NCBI RefSeq assembly: GCF_051488665.1
Contig: NZ_JBPSEG010000011.1
Location: 1 to 64,000, forward strand
Direction: 5' to 3'
DNA from: Melioribacter sp051488665
Lineage (GTDB): Bacteria; Bacteroidota; Ignavibacteria; Ignavibacteriales; Melioribacteraceae
Length of the DNA: 64,000 bases
The translations under genes were made by a program, and so were the position numbers. Of this stretch, positions 21,659 through 30,753 are shown one piece after another. The notes beneath the pieces are model-generated. The model searched no databases, had not been told where the DNA came from, and saw only the letters and a program-made list of their open reading frames with translations. How positions within the stretch are numbered: position 1 is the first letter of the stretch; each line of letters opens with the position of its first letter.

Positions 21659-22483
21659 TCAGTTTGCCCTCCTGATTTCGAGTTGAACCACAAAATTGCC
21701 GGTAAACCGCTCCTTCGAATCCGTAAAATCGAACAACGATACTTGAACGTAACGCGGATTTACGTTTGTAATATTCGAAAACATCGCTCCTTTAACTTTG
21801 AAATCTTGCACATTATTCCATTCCTTTCTGCTTTCGTTCCACCCTTTCGGCAGGCAATTTTTTACGTCTCCGACTAATTTAGAATAAATTTTGTTCGCTT
21901 CCTGTATATTGTCGCCTTCATAAAACTTGGCAATATAACTGCCGTCGTTTTCATCGACGAAAGCATCGGTCGAGCCGGACAATCTGACAAATCCGGATTT
22001 ACCCGATACGGGCTCTTGTAAAAGGATAAAATTTGCTTTGGCATGTTCCGCAAGGAATAGTATTTGAGAGCAAAAATCCGCATCGTCATCCAATTTGACC
22101 GAATTGGACGCCGCAAAAGCATATTGCATCGAATAACGGCATTCGGACACATTAGAATCTGCCACAATCAAAAGCGCCCATTCGCCCTGCTTCGGAATTT
22201 GAGCCGAAATAGCAGCCGCTCCGCCGGCATTTGCGCGCGACTGTTTGAATACTTTGCCGTCGGGATCGACAAATAAGACAGTAAGAGGATTTGATTCGGG
22301 CAAAACGAAAAAGCTTACAATTTCGTTTTGATAGAATTCGATTTCGTACCCGTCGTATCTTCCGAATCCGCTTTTGAATTTATCTTTTGAATTAATTTCT
22401 CCGTTAATTTCGTTGAACTCTACAGAAAATTGTCCGAAGACCGGACTGACAAGCAAAAAGAGCAGCGGAATAATTTTTTTCAT
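21659..22483 (-). CDS. Secreted protein of unknown function
   Basis: A 274-residue exported protein that I do not recognise. The signal peptide is MKKIIPLLFLLVSPVFGQ. The mature part is beta-rich in its first 110 residues (for example VFFVL-like and GGAAAISAQIPKQGEWALLIV segments, reminiscent of pre-peptidase domains that bind nothing catalytic) and mixed afterwards. The frame is open 64 codons upstream, but the ATG at 22483 has GAGG close ahead, overlaps the methyltransferase stop as ATGA, and begins the signal peptide. It sits in the operon with fni and the prenyl synthase. Confidence 0.65.
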   Translation of the reverse strand: MKKIIPLLFLLVSPVFGQFSVEFNEINGEINSKDKFKSGFGRYDGYEIEFYQNEIVSFFVLPESNPLTVLFVDPDGKVFKQSRANAGGAAAISAQIPKQGEWALLIVADSNVSECRYSMQYAFAASNSVKLDDDADFCSQILFLAEHAKANFILLQEPVSGKSGFVRLSGSTDAFVDENDGSYIAKFYEGDNIQEANKIYSKLVGDVKNCLPKGWNESRKEWNNVQDFKVKGAMFSNITNVNPRYVQVSLFDFTDSKERFTGNFVVQLEIRRAN

Positions 22484-23232
22484 TTTTTCCTCGCCGTGGT
22501 TAAAAGTGATTCGCATCCGAACGAGATAAACTCTCGCAAGAAAGGGATTTCCGGTAATTTTACAACCGGCAGACCGAAACGCAGATTGTAAATCGGCCGG
22601 AACAAATAAAATTCTTTTACCATAAAATCGAAGCCGTAATCCGAGACCAATTGCTCGAGTTTTCTTACCGTACACCCGGTCGAAAAATGAAGTTTAATTT
22701 CGTCCGTATAACCCGGATTTTCTTTCATTATTTTAGAAATCAAACGCAGAATGCTTGCGGGCAAAAGATGAAGGTAAGGCACAAATTTCAAAAAGCTTTT
22801 TGCAATCTGCTGATGACCTGCAAAGGGAGAAAATTTGGGAGGAAAACTGATAAATATAAATCCTTTTTCATTCAGCAGACTTTTCAAATTTCCGAATGCG
22901 GCTTCTTTATCGCGAATATGCTCGATTACTTCTCTGATTATAATCAAATCATATTTCCCGTTCAATTTTGCGGGCAGTCCGGAATCCGTAATATCGCCTA
23001 CAATTATGTCGAGTTCCGGATTTTTATTTAATGCCGTTTCTGCTCTTTTCGGGTCGATTTCGATTCCTCTGCAGCGCACGCCGAGTTCTTTCATAACGGT
23101 CAGCAATCCGCCTTCGGCGCATCCTACTTCCAGAAGATTCATCTTTTCGAAATCCGGCAAATTCCTGCGCAAATAAGGAATTATGTATTTCTTTGTGTAA
23201 TCTATCTGTTCGTAATAATGTTTTTCAGCCAT
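22480..23232 (-). CDS. Class I SAM-dependent methyltransferase
   Basis: A 250-residue methyltransferase with a Rossmann core: motif I LLEVGCAEGG at residues 33-42, the acidic end of strand 2 in CRGIEIDPKR, motif II VGDITD, and LIIIREVIEHI after strand 4. The pattern is that of the UbiE/Methyltransf_11-23 type. The substrate is unknown; the C-terminal part has a hydrophobic stretch that could contact a lipid. As first gene of the run that includes isoprenoid enzymes, a quinone or other lipid substrate is possible but unproven. No clear Shine-Dalgarno precedes the ATG. Confidence 0.82.
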   Translation of the reverse strand: MAEKHYYEQIDYTKKYIIPYLRRNLPDFEKMNLLEVGCAEGGLLTVMKELGVRCRGIEIDPKRAETALNKNPELDIIVGDITDSGLPAKLNGKYDLIIIREVIEHIRDKEAAFGNLKSLLNEKGFIFISFPPKFSPFAGHQQIAKSFLKFVPYLHLLPASILRLISKIMKENPGYTDEIKLHFSTGCTVRKLEQLVSDYGFDFMVKEFYLFRPIYNLRFGLPVVKLPEIPFLREFISFGCESLLTTARKK

Positions 23233-23368
23233 ATTGTTCGATTAATGAAGGTAAAAATATCTCGGACGGTAAAATACGCAAGATTTTTTAATTATGAGAA
23301 GAAAATAAGAATCGGATTAAAGATCAATATCGATAAATCATCCGGCTGTTAAAAGAAAAAATAACGGA

Positions 23369-24220
23369 TTAATTCCGCTTTGAGCCGAAGATTTCGAAGA
23401 ACTGATCTACATCTTTAATATAATCATAACCGAAAATCCGGCAGGTTTCCGAGACGTCCGAAAAGTCGAGACCGCCGGCTGCAATTGCCTTATTATTGTA
23501 GCGATTTTCTTTCCCGTTGTATTTATTTGCAATTTCGACTGCAAGTTTCCAGACCTTCCGGATATTCTCATCGCCGATAAGTTTGTTCAAATCGACAGGC
23601 TGATTTGTAACAAATCCGGGCGATCCGTTTCCGGCAACGTTACCGTCGGGAATTTTATAATAAGAGCAATTTTCTTTCACGAATTTAAGTTTATACGGAG
23701 TAGTAACGCTTTCGTTCCAGTCGCTGTGTTGAACCACATGAATGCCATTTTTGATATCGACAGACGAATTGATTTCAATTATATTCCGGACGAGCGTATA
23801 AGTAAAATCCGACTGTCCCGCTTCGGCAATCCAAACGCGCCCGCCGTCTTTTAAAACGTTCATAGCCAATCCTGTAACTTCCTCAAGAGCGCGGTTGAAG
23901 TCCGAATGAGCGTCCGACCAATTGTTTCCGAATGCCGCTTCGAACAATTCGTTTGCCGGGACGTATAAACCTTCCTGTATTCCGTAAGCGCCCGCCACGG
24001 CGTGATATTTAACTCCGTCAAATTGTGAATGCGACAGAATTGCAGCCACTCCCGCTACAGAATGAAGGTCGTCCACGTCGGTTTTACAATCGAAATGAGC
24101 CAGGAACAAGTCTTTTTCTTTATTGAAATTCCCTATGATATTTTGGCTTTTTTCCTGAAACTTATGCCCTGCGAAAAAGAGAGTAATAATCATAACTACA
24201 AAAATATTTTTCCTGTTCAT
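23369..24220 (-). CDS. Exported nucleoside-hydrolase-like protein
   Basis: A 283-residue exported protein. The start is a weak signal or anchor (KNIFVVMIITLFFAGH). The segment FDCKTDVDDLHSVAGVAAIL resembles the Asp-rich first strand of nucleoside hydrolases (DxDxxxDD), followed by a YHAVAGAYG stretch like their second strand, and IAEAGQSDFTYTLVRNI and NGSPGF where the family has a GP-TN helix and an Asn-rich motif. I infer a member or a distant relative of the inosine-uridine hydrolase fold. It is a single gene with no close partners. The substrate is unknown. Confidence 0.5.
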   Translation of the reverse strand: MNRKNIFVVMIITLFFAGHKFQEKSQNIIGNFNKEKDLFLAHFDCKTDVDDLHSVAGVAAILSHSQFDGVKYHAVAGAYGIQEGLYVPANELFEAAFGNNWSDAHSDFNRALEEVTGLAMNVLKDGGRVWIAEAGQSDFTYTLVRNIIEINSSVDIKNGIHVVQHSDWNESVTTPYKLKFVKENCSYYKIPDGNVAGNGSPGFVTNQPVDLNKLIGDENIRKVWKLAVEIANKYNGKENRYNNKAIAAGGLDFSDVSETCRIFGYDYIKDVDQFFEIFGSKRN

Positions 24221-24365
24221 ATGCGATTCCCGATTTTTTTTCTTTGATAAGAAAGATAAGATTTGACTTACATTGCGGCAAGGCGTCGTTTTATCAATAT
24301 GATATTTTGAAAATCTATGAAAGTAATATTAACTACTGTCTTTTCAAGTAAAGTTAAAACGCCCT

Positions 24366-25289
24366 CTAATTGCACGGAACGCCTGAAATTAGTCTGACTT
24401 GAACGGCTTTGCCGTTATCTTCAATTTTGTCGAGTATAAAGGCATATGTATTGCCCGGTTGTAAACCAATACTTTTCCACTCGTTTAACGGTTTTGAAAT
24501 TCCTTCATTCAACACCTCATTTACATCGAAGTCGAAAATACTATTCCACAATTTTACCGGATAAGAACGGTAGACATTAAAATATCCGTAACTTTTTCCT
24601 CCGTCATAAATTGAATAAAGCGAGTCGCCGGATAAGAACAATATGTTATTGCCGTATTGATCGTTGACATTCCTGAAATAATCAATAATTTTTCCTGCAT
24701 TTTCCAGACTGTCATAATAATAAGCGGTATTACTCTCGAGTATTACATCGGTGAAAATCCAATTTTTAACAATTCCCTCGCCATTCCATGCGGAAATTAA
24801 AGTTGCGTATTCCGGTTCCGAATTAATGCTCCTGTTTATCTCTCCAAGCGTCGTCAGCATATTTTTTAATTCGAAAGGTATGTCGGCTCCGTCGGAGGCG
24901 CTTATATCTTTGGTTATGCCGCTGGCGCTTACGTATTTAATATGATAGTAAAATCCGTCCGCTATCGGATGCTCAGGTTTATATTCGTCTTCGAGCTTGA
25001 ACACGACGTATTGGTCAAACGGCGGATTCAATCTGGCGAGTTGTTCGTCCGTCAGTTTTTTAGCGATACAATATTTTTTGTTCGAGCGGTAATAAGAAAA
25101 GACGGCATTGCCGTTAGAGTCGATAACTGTTTTCAGATGAACGCCGGCAAATCCGCCCGTCACATCATATTCAATCGAGCGGAACGAAACCACGCGAATC
25201 GAATCGACGCCCGATTCGCCGCAGGAGTATGCGAGGAACATTAACAAAATCAGAATACGTTTTCCGCAGCAAAGCAAATTATAATTCAT
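24366..25289 (-). CDS. Lipoprotein of unknown function
   Basis: A putative lipoprotein of 307 residues. The N-terminus has positively charged and hydrophobic stretches and a lipobox LAYSC near residue 23. The mature part has no domain I recognise; it is rich in Asp, Tyr and Asn and looks beta-stranded. I prefer the ATG at 25289; a GTG five codons earlier (25304) has a GAGGG upstream and cannot be excluded. The gene is alone, divergent from smpB across about 250 bases. Confidence 0.6.
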   Translation of the reverse strand: MNYNLLCCGKRILILLMFLAYSCGESGVDSIRVVSFRSIEYDVTGGFAGVHLKTVIDSNGNAVFSYYRSNKKYCIAKKLTDEQLARLNPPFDQYVVFKLEDEYKPEHPIADGFYYHIKYVSASGITKDISASDGADIPFELKNMLTTLGEINRSINSEPEYATLISAWNGEGIVKNWIFTDVILESNTAYYYDSLENAGKIIDYFRNVNDQYGNNILFLSGDSLYSIYDGGKSYGYFNVYRSYPVKLWNSIFDFDVNEVLNEGISKPLNEWKSIGLQPGNTYAFILDKIEDNGKAVQVRLISGVPCN

Positions 25290-25544
25290 CTGAAACGCCC
25301 CCACGCTTTCCCTCTCTACCCTTCTTAATTCGGTAGCTAAAATAAGTATTCCTACAAAAAATGGAAATATTTTTTTATAATGAAATAATCCGCAAAACTC
25401 AAAATACTGAGCTGGGGTGGTAAGTTTAAGTGAGGCGGCGGCGTATGTTAAGAAAATCGCGGTTGCCGTTTTCCACTTGATATTGGTTAACTTCTTGCAT
25501 TTATTTGGGTTTCAAAATAAATTTGATTCGTTTTTTTGAAAAAT

Positions 25545-26003
25545 ATGGCAGAGCAAAGCGAAGAGAAAAATATAACGGTCAACCGGAAAGCGCAGCACGA
25601 TTATTTTATTAAGGAGCGCTTCGAAGCCGGGATTGTTCTCGTCGGAACCGAAGTAAAAGCTCTGCGCCAGAACAAAGCCAGTCTGGTCGACAGTTACGCC
25701 GTAGTAAAAGACGACGAAGTCTGGCTGATGAACGCTAATATTTCTCATTACGATCAAGGCAGCTATAACAATCACGATCCGTTGAGAAAGAGAAAGCTGC
25801 TCCTTAAAAAGAGCGAAATAAGAAAATTAAAGAAAGCGGTTTCCGAAAAAGGCAATACGCTTGTGCCGCTACGGCTCTATTTCAAGAACGGAAAAGTTAA
25901 AGTCGAACTGGCGGTTGCCACGGGAAAACGCAAATACGATAAACGCGAAGATATCGCAAAACGAGAAGCCAAACGTGAACTGGAGCGTAAACTGAAACAA
26001 TAA
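25545..26003 (+). CDS. smpB: SsrA-binding protein SmpB
   Basis: SmpB, 152 residues, binds tmRNA and brings it to stalled ribosomes for trans-translation. Family patterns are [29 protein letters not shown], the [13 protein letters not shown] loop, and a basic C-terminal tail ([17 protein letters not shown]) that enters the mRNA channel. I start at the ATG; a TTG three codons earlier is less likely. No Shine-Dalgarno is visible ahead of it. No tmRNA gene was found in the window. tyrS follows 16 bases later. Confidence 0.95.
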   Translation: MAEQSEEKNITVNRKAQHDYFIKERFEAGIVLVGTEVKALRQNKASLVDSYAVVKDDEVWLMNANISHYDQGSYNNHDPLRKRKLLLKKSEIRKLKKAVSEKGNTLVPLRLYFKNGKVKVELAVATGKRKYDKREDIAKREAKRELERKLKQ

Positions 26004-26019
26004 GGAGAAAAAATCAAAA

Positions 26020-27255
26020 TTGGAAAAAAAGATTGCCTTCCCTCCCGTTAACGAACAAATGGATTTAATCAAAAGAGGAACTTCGGAAATTATACCGGAG
26101 GAAGAGCTCGTCGAAAAACTCGAAAAATCGTATAAAGAAGGAAAACCGCTTAATATAAAATTGGGCTGCGACCCTACGCGTCCCGACCTTCATCTGGGTC
26201 ATTCGGTAGTTTTAAGAAAACTCGCGCAATTTCAACAATTAGGTCACACGGCAATTCTGATAATCGGCGATTTCACCGGAATGATCGGGGATCCCTCCGG
26301 TCGGAATTCATCGCGTCCCCCGCTTACGTTCGAAGAAGCGCGCGAAAACGGAAAGACTTATTTTGAACAGGCTTCCAAAATTCTCGACCCTCAAAAAACA
26401 AAAATCGTCTACAATTCCGAATGGCTCGGAAAGATGACATTTGAAGATGTAATCAAACTTGCTTCGAAATATACCGTGGCTCGCATGCTCGAACGGGACG
26501 ATTTTACAAAAAGGATGAAAAACGGAATACCGATAAGCATGCACGAAATTCTCTACCCTCTGGCTCAGGCAATGGATTCCGTGGCAATCGAAAGCGACGT
26601 TGAATTGGGCGGCACGGATCAGAAATTCAATCTGCTGGTCGGTCGCGATATACAGCGTGAATTCGGACTTGCTCCGCAGGTAATCCTTACAATGCCGATA
26701 CTCGTTGGAACAGACGGCACGGAAAAAATGAGTAAATCGCTCGACAACTATATCGGCATTAACGAACCGCCGAACGAAATTTACGGTAAAACTCTGTCGA
26801 TTCCCGACGAATTAATTTATACTTACTACGAGCTTGCCACAGACGTATCGAACCAGGAACTTAAAGAAATAAAGCAACAACTTGAAAATAAAGAAGTTAA
26901 CCCGAGAGACTTAAAAAGAGCTTTAGCGAGAAAACTTGTATCGATGTATCATTCTGAAGAAGCTGCATGGGAAGCAGAGCGCGAATTCGATCAGATATTT
27001 GTCAAAAAAGGTTTGCCGGACGAAATTCCGGACTTGAAATTGGATAAGAACGCTTCCGACAGCGGAATCGATATACTCGACTTAATTTTAAAAGCCGGCT
27101 TTGCTCCCTCTCGCAGCGAAGCCAGACGACTTGTAATTCAAGGCGGGGTTTCAATCGACGGTGAAAAAATCACCGATCCGAAATTGATTCTCAATCTCAA
27201 AGAAGGCTCCATCTTAAAGGTGGGTAAGCGCAATTTTGCAAAAATTTCGATTTAA
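26020..27255 (+). CDS. tyrS: Tyrosyl-tRNA synthetase
   Basis: A 411-residue class I aminoacyl-tRNA synthetase. The HIGH-type motif is HLGH at 58-61, KMSKS is at 236-240, and residues lining the tyrosine pocket appear in YNSEWLGK and LAQAMDS. The last 65 residues form an S4-like RNA-binding domain ([18 protein letters not shown]). It matches the TyrRS form with long S4 tail found in many bacteria. The start is TTG with AAGGAG about 12 bases upstream, which is a longer spacing than usual. Confidence 0.95.
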   Translation: MEKKIAFPPVNEQMDLIKRGTSEIIPEEELVEKLEKSYKEGKPLNIKLGCDPTRPDLHLGHSVVLRKLAQFQQLGHTAILIIGDFTGMIGDPSGRNSSRPPLTFEEARENGKTYFEQASKILDPQKTKIVYNSEWLGKMTFEDVIKLASKYTVARMLERDDFTKRMKNGIPISMHEILYPLAQAMDSVAIESDVELGGTDQKFNLLVGRDIQREFGLAPQVILTMPILVGTDGTEKMSKSLDNYIGINEPPNEIYGKTLSIPDELIYTYYELATDVSNQELKEIKQQLENKEVNPRDLKRALARKLVSMYHSEEAAWEAEREFDQIFVKKGLPDEIPDLKLDKNASDSGIDILDLILKAGFAPSRSEARRLVIQGGVSIDGEKITDPKLILNLKEGSILKVGKRNFAKISI

Positions 27256-27274
27256 TTTATGGAGGAAATCTAAA

Positions 27275-27820
27275 TTGTACGTACCAACAAAAATCTTTTT
27301 TACTAAAGGGGTCGGTCGCCACAAGGAATATCTGGCCTCGTTCGAGCTCGCATTACGCGACGCAGGAATCGAAATCTGCAATCTGGTTTCAGTAAGCAGC
27401 ATCTTCCCCGTCGGCGCTAAAATAATTAATAAGACGCAGGGACTTAAAATGTTGCAGCCCGGTATGATTACCCACTGTGTGATGGCTAGAAATTCGACCA
27501 ACGAACCGAACAGATTAATAGCCTCATCAATAGGAGTAGCAATACCCGCCGACAAAAATATGTACGGCTATTTGTCGGAGCATCATCCGTACGGAGAAAC
27601 CGAGAAAGTAGCCGGCGAATACGCCGAAGACCTAGCAGCTACAATGCTTGCTACCACCCTCGGTATCGATTTCGACGCGGACAAGAACTGGAACGAAAGA
27701 GAACAGGTATTCAAAATGTCGGGGAAAATCGTACGTACTTTTAACGTTACTCAGTCAGCACGAGGAAACAAGAACGGTCTCTGGACGACGGTTATTTCAG
27801 TAGCAATTTTATTGCCGTAA
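27275..27820 (+). CDS. pdaD: Pyruvoyl-dependent arginine decarboxylase
   Basis: A 181-residue PvlArgDC-type enzyme that makes agmatine, the first step of polyamine synthesis. The proenzyme cuts itself at VSSIFP (Ser41-Ser42) so that the second Ser becomes the pyruvoyl group. Other family stretches are [31 protein letters not shown] and SVAILLP at the end. The frame is open upstream, but the TTG at 27275 follows a GGAGG site and gives the family N-terminus. This decarboxylase is best known from archaea and also occurs in Chlorobi/Bacteroidetes-type bacteria. Confidence 0.93.
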   Translation: MYVPTKIFFTKGVGRHKEYLASFELALRDAGIEICNLVSVSSIFPVGAKIINKTQGLKMLQPGMITHCVMARNSTNEPNRLIASSIGVAIPADKNMYGYLSEHHPYGETEKVAGEYAEDLAATMLATTLGIDFDADKNWNEREQVFKMSGKIVRTFNVTQSARGNKNGLWTTVISVAILLP

Positions 27821-27823
27821 TTT

Positions 27824-28771
27824 ATGATACATTCTCATTTGGCGTTCTGGATTTTCTTCTGGGTCGTTGTTACGATATTGTTCTACATCGACCTCTATGC
27901 AGTAGAACACAGAACCGATAAAATAGGAATTAAGACAAGCCTTAAATGGAGCGGCATCTGGATAGCTGCCGCTCTGATATTCAATTTGCTTATCTTCTTG
28001 TTTCTGGAAGACGGACATCAAAAAGCGCTCGAATTTTTAGCCGGCTATCTGATTGAAAAATCCCTCTCGGTCGACAATTTGTTCGTCTTCCTGATGATAT
28101 TCAACGTAATGAATATCAAAGAAGAGCATCAACCTCATGTTCTCAAATGGGGAATTATAAGCGCAATTATACTGAGAATTGCATTCATACTCGCCGGAGT
28201 AGCTCTCATAGAACTGTTTCACCCGATTATTTATATTTTCGGAATAATGCTTTTTTATGCGGCTTATAAGATGGCATTCGGCGGCGAAGAGCAAATTAAC
28301 TACGAAAAAAATCCTTTCATTAAATTTTTTACGAAGAGATTCAGGCTGATAACAAAATACGAAGGCAAAAATTTCTTCGTCAGAAATTCGGGCAAATTAT
28401 ACATCACGCCTGTTTTTCTTACGCTCGTTTTAATCGAATCGTCCGACATTGTTTTTGCCATCGATTCGATTCCCGCCATTATAGCGATAACGCACGATCC
28501 TTTCATTATTATTACTTCAAATATATTTGCCATACTCGGACTTCGAGCTCTCTATTTTGCGCTGGCAGGAATTGTCGATTTGTTTTCTTACCTTAAATAC
28601 GGAGTGGCAATTATACTTGCTTATGTGGGCGTTAAAATGTTGTTGGCGGATATTTATAAAATACCGACTTTCTATTCGCTGGCGTTCATTGTAATTGTTC
28701 TTACAGTATCGGTAATTATTTCTTTGATGAAGAATAAAAGCGCCGGTAAAGAATCCCAAAAAGGTGAATAA
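27824..28771 (+). CDS. TerC family integral membrane protein
   Basis: A 315-residue membrane protein with about eight helices. Hallmarks of TerC/Alx are EKSLSVDNLFVFLMIF and IESSDIVFAIDSIPAI, with the acidic residues thought to bind divalent metal. Members act as manganese exporters or are linked to tellurite resistance; I infer Mn2+ export here. It starts three bases after pdaD and so has no room for the Mn2+ riboswitch found ahead of some alx/yybP genes. Its last 56 bases overlap the convergent symporter gene. Confidence 0.9.
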   Translation: MIHSHLAFWIFFWVVVTILFYIDLYAVEHRTDKIGIKTSLKWSGIWIAAALIFNLLIFLFLEDGHQKALEFLAGYLIEKSLSVDNLFVFLMIFNVMNIKEEHQPHVLKWGIISAIILRIAFILAGVALIELFHPIIYIFGIMLFYAAYKMAFGGEEQINYEKNPFIKFFTKRFRLITKYEGKNFFVRNSGKLYITPVFLTLVLIESSDIVFAIDSIPAIIAITHDPFIIITSNIFAILGLRALYFALAGIVDLFSYLKYGVAIILAYVGVKMLLADIYKIPTFYSLAFIVIVLTVSVIISLMKNKSAGKESQKGE

Positions 28772-30113
28772 TAAAAGATACCGTCAAACCGACAATCATC
28801 GGCTCTATTACCCGGAAACCGTTATCGATATAAGGTCGTAACGCGAGCCAGGCTGCTACGGAAACCGAACCGAGAATTAATTCTGCTGAGGCAAATTTGC
28901 CGCTGACTTTGAATTTTTCGTAATATGCTCCGATTATCAGCAGTATTATACCCGGAATAAAAATGCTCCCGATCATATACCAGATTGAAATTACCGATTT
29001 TACATAGAAAGCCAGCAATACTGAAATTATTCCCGAAACAATAATGCCAATCTTCGTATAAAAATTAACCGAGCGTTTTTTAGAAAAGCCGAATTTAAGC
29101 ATAATATCGTTCCCGAATGTGGTTCCGCTCAGAAACAGGAAACTGTTGGATGTTGAGATAATCGTCGCAAAAAGCGCCGCAAAAAAGAGTCCCTTCAAAC
29201 CGCTGCTTAGAATTTTATCGGCATAAATCGGGAAAGCCAGAACCGGATCCGGCAGGTCTTGCAAATACGCTTTTGAAAAAAGTCCCGTTGTTGTGGTAAG
29301 AAAATCGAACAGGAACCAGAAAATAACCGATATTAAAATTCCGTATTTGGCTGTTTTTCCGTCTTTTGCCGCATAACATCTCTGGTGAAATCCGGGGTCG
29401 GCAAAAGTCCATAACGCAATCAGAAACCAGACCATTACATATAGAGGCGATTGACCGCCTGTAAGACTAAGATGCTCCGGCGGCAAATTATTAATTAAAT
29501 AATTAAAATCCCCTACCGACGCGAACGAGACGATAACAATAATTGTGAAACCCGCAAACATTACAAAAAATTGGAAAACATCCGTAATCAAATCGGCGCG
29601 ATAGCCGCCTTTAATCAAATAGACCGAAGAAAAAATAAGCGCAATTATAAGCCCGGCTAAAAGCGGAATGTTAAAAATAACCTGCAATAACGCTCCCGTC
29701 ATCAGAATATAAGGCGCAGGCGAAACCAACACAAAGATAAAAACAGCGGAAATAAGCGCCGGAATTTTTCCGTAGACGATTTCGATTTTATCCGGTATGG
29801 TATAAAGAGAAGAATTCCTCACTTTTTCGGCAAAAAAAAGTGCAAATAAAATTGCAAAAATATAATACGGCAAACCTTGAGTAATCCAGCTCAGAATACC
29901 GCTTGTATACGTAAACTCCCCCACGCCTAAAATGCCGCCGTACCAGGTAGAAACATTTGTAAGCACAAATAATAGAAGTCCGACTTTTCTGCCCGACAGA
30001 AGGAAATTTTCCGAAGTGTCTTCGGATCGGCGCGCGGCAAGTAAACCGATAATCAAAAGAACGAGGAAAAATCCTGCAATAATCAATATATCGGTGAGGC
30101 TAAAGTTGACCAT
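28716..30113 (-). CDS. Sodium:solute symporter, probable thiamine transporter
   Basis: A 465-residue SSS-family permease with about 13 helices. Typical segments are SGRKVGLLLFVLTNVSTWYGG, GGYRADLITDVFQFFVM and the Na+-binding region ATIISTSNSFLFLSG. The family carries many substrates. Here the gene overlaps thiN by 14 bases and is the third gene behind a TPP riboswitch and a TonB-dependent receptor, so thiamine (or a thiamine precursor) is the inferred cargo; in Bacteroidetes the same slot is usually filled by PnuT. The inference rests on context only. The gene ends inside the convergent terC. Confidence 0.82.
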   Translation of the reverse strand: MVNFSLTDILIIAGFFLVLLIIGLLAARRSEDTSENFLLSGRKVGLLLFVLTNVSTWYGGILGVGEFTYTSGILSWITQGLPYYIFAILFALFFAEKVRNSSLYTIPDKIEIVYGKIPALISAVFIFVLVSPAPYILMTGALLQVIFNIPLLAGLIIALIFSSVYLIKGGYRADLITDVFQFFVMFAGFTIIVIVSFASVGDFNYLINNLPPEHLSLTGGQSPLYVMVWFLIALWTFADPGFHQRCYAAKDGKTAKYGILISVIFWFLFDFLTTTTGLFSKAYLQDLPDPVLAFPIYADKILSSGLKGLFFAALFATIISTSNSFLFLSGTTFGNDIMLKFGFSKKRSVNFYTKIGIIVSGIISVLLAFYVKSVISIWYMIGSIFIPGIILLIIGAYYEKFKVSGKFASAELILGSVSVAAWLALRPYIDNGFRVIEPMIVGLTVSFIIHLFGILYRRFYSSSKK

Positions 30114-30753
30114 TTTTCCTCATTGCTTCAAAATCTCTTATCAGAAAAATCCGTCCGCCTTTAATCGTAAGATTTATCGAATCTTTCAGCGCAACGTTGC
30201 TTGTGCTTTCTTTTTCTCCGAAAGGCAGACTTGCGTTTTTAAGGGGATATTTGAGACCGCGCGATGTAATTTTGGTTTTACGACCGAAACCGTATATCGA
30301 TACGGTTTCGCCGGGAGATGTTTTTATTTCTACATTGCCTTCATAAACGCTCAATACCGATTGACGATGTATTAGTTTAATCCGGATTTTATCGTGGAAT
30401 TTCAACATAATTCCGAGATTGCAAAACGAATGATCCAGCCGGCTGCCTGTGGCTCCTATCAAGAACAATTCGCTGAACTTCATTTTTACCGCGTATTTGA
30501 GTGCTTTTTCGACGTCTGTGTCGTTTTGTCGTTTCAGTTGAATGATTTTCGATTTACCGGAAAAATAATTCAGATTATCTTCAGTAATCGAATCGAGATC
30601 GCCTATAATAACGTCCGGCGCGAAATTCAATTTACGGGCGGAGTTTGCCCCTCCGTCGGCGCAGATAATTTTATTGCATCCGGCGCGGATAAGATATTTA
30701 ATTACTCTTTTCGACGGAGGGTCTCCGTTAGCCCATACTATTGCTTTTTTCAT
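30100..30753 (-). CDS. thiN: Thiamine pyrophosphokinase
   Basis: 217 residues. It turns thiamine into thiamine diphosphate with ATP. Motifs are CADGGAN, GDLDSI, QNDTDVEKALKYA and GATGSRLDHSFCN, which bind the nucleotide, Mg2+ and thiamine. The C-terminal thiamine-binding beta domain is present. It overlaps the TonB-dependent receptor gene by four bases and the symporter by 14. Making ThiN in the same transcript as the transporters traps imported thiamine in the cell. Confidence 0.92.
   Translation of the reverse strand: MKKAIVWANGDPPSKRVIKYLIRAGCNKIICADGGANSARKLNFAPDVIIGDLDSITEDNLNYFSGKSKIIQLKRQNDTDVEKALKYAVKMKFSELFLIGATGSRLDHSFCNLGIMLKFHDKIRIKLIHRQSVLSVYEGNVEIKTSPGETVSIYGFGRKTKITSRGLKYPLKNASLPFGEKESTSNVALKDSINLTIKGGRIFLIRDFEAMRKNGQL

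Noticed and set aside
21657..21693. Longer N-terminus for the IPP isomerase
   Set aside because: The upstream TTG has no ribosome-binding site and overlaps the previous gene, whereas the TTG at 21657 has a strong one and gives the family start.
22484..22675. 64-residue N-terminal extension of the secreted protein at 21659-22483
   Set aside because: The extension overlaps the methyltransferase gene in another frame and precedes a clear signal peptide with its own ribosome-binding site.
27821..27823. Mn2+ (yybP-ykoY) riboswitch for the terC gene
   Set aside because: Only three bases separate pdaD and terC, leaving no room, and no such element is seen ahead of smpB.
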